A DNA stretch of 64,000 bases, from the NCBI RefSeq assembly GCF_009765705.1, contig NZ_LMUX01000021.1, positions 1,690,085-1,754,084 of the forward strand. The letters run 5' to 3'. Shown here one piece after another: positions 63,863 through 64,000 of the stretch (position 1 is the stretch's first letter; each line of letters starts with the position of its first letter). Source of the DNA: Burkholderia sp. L27(2015). Lineage in GTDB: Bacteria > Pseudomonadota > Gammaproteobacteria > Burkholderiales > Burkholderiaceae. The notes beneath the pieces were generated by a model. It made no database searches, was not told where the DNA came from, and worked only from the letters and a program-made list of their open reading frames with translations. Made by a program: the position numbers and the translations under genes.

Positions 63863-64000
63863 GCTGGGTTTCAGCTCTGTCAGGTCGTGCTGCTCTGCTG
63901 CCACAATTTAGCCGGCACAATTTCGACTGTCATCATTCGCAGCAACGCGTCACTGCCACAGACCATCAGGCATCGGCAGTCCGTCGAACTTCGCCGTATC

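Overview
The window looks like an accessory stretch of a high-GC betaproteobacterial genome, most likely Burkholderiaceae (Burkholderia, Paraburkholderia or Caballeronia type). This rests on the GC-rich codon use, many LysR regulators, a Bug-type solute-binding protein, an LctP permease, RhlE with a lysine-rich tail, and several MmgE/PrpD paralogues. Identities come from motifs and family knowledge; no database search was possible. No rRNA, tRNA, CRISPR array or intact insertion sequence was recognised.

1-9 kb is a mosaic with decay. It holds the tail of a NhaP-type antiporter broken by a nonsense codon, a ClC chloride transporter, small hypothetical genes, a SnoaL-like protein, the RNA helicase RhlE, and a truncated second cysteinyl-tRNA synthetase. 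A divergent TetR/amidase pair has two clear palindromic operators.

9-22 kb holds an MmgE/PrpD protein with a Tat-like leader and a collagen-like lipoprotein. A four-gene cassette follows (tandem-repeat HTH regulator, beta-propeller, DUF899 thioredoxin-like, DUF2182 membrane protein), then a PAS-PAS hybrid sensor kinase and a membrane-anchored catalase-like protein with cytochrome b561. A decayed RloA/RloB-type ATPase pair (nonsense codon plus apparent internal deletions) and a Tat-exported epoxide hydrolase close this region.

22-36 kb is a series of small catabolic or transport units next to LysR regulators: a ThDP enzyme, a rhomboid protease coupled to a LysR gene, and an LctP permease-CoA transferase-CitE-type lyase operon that probably degrades a malate- or citramalate-like acid. 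An MFS porter, a lipoprotein and a secreted protein with 18-residue Q/H/P-rich repeats follow.

36-60 kb is the most coherent part. A livKHMGF ABC importer is controlled by an adjacent LysR gene, and both carry the same 15-bp palindrome. Next come a BaiCD/TMADH-like Fe-S flavoenzyme, a metallo-beta-lactamase-fold hydrolase and two MmgE/PrpD dehydratases. A divergent PrpR-type sigma54 activator faces a -24/-12 promoter that reads into an aconitase, a PrpB-like lyase, an MFS porter, a Bug-type binding protein, a third MmgE/PrpD and an alkene reductase. The dehydratase, hydratase and lyase steps of a methylcitrate-type route are present, but the synthase PrpC is not. I infer that the island imports and degrades an external alkylated di- or tricarboxylic acid.

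60-64 kb holds a FUSC-family efflux protein, an ABM monooxygenase-like protein, an NAD(P)-binding protein and a GntR regulator with two winged-helix modules.
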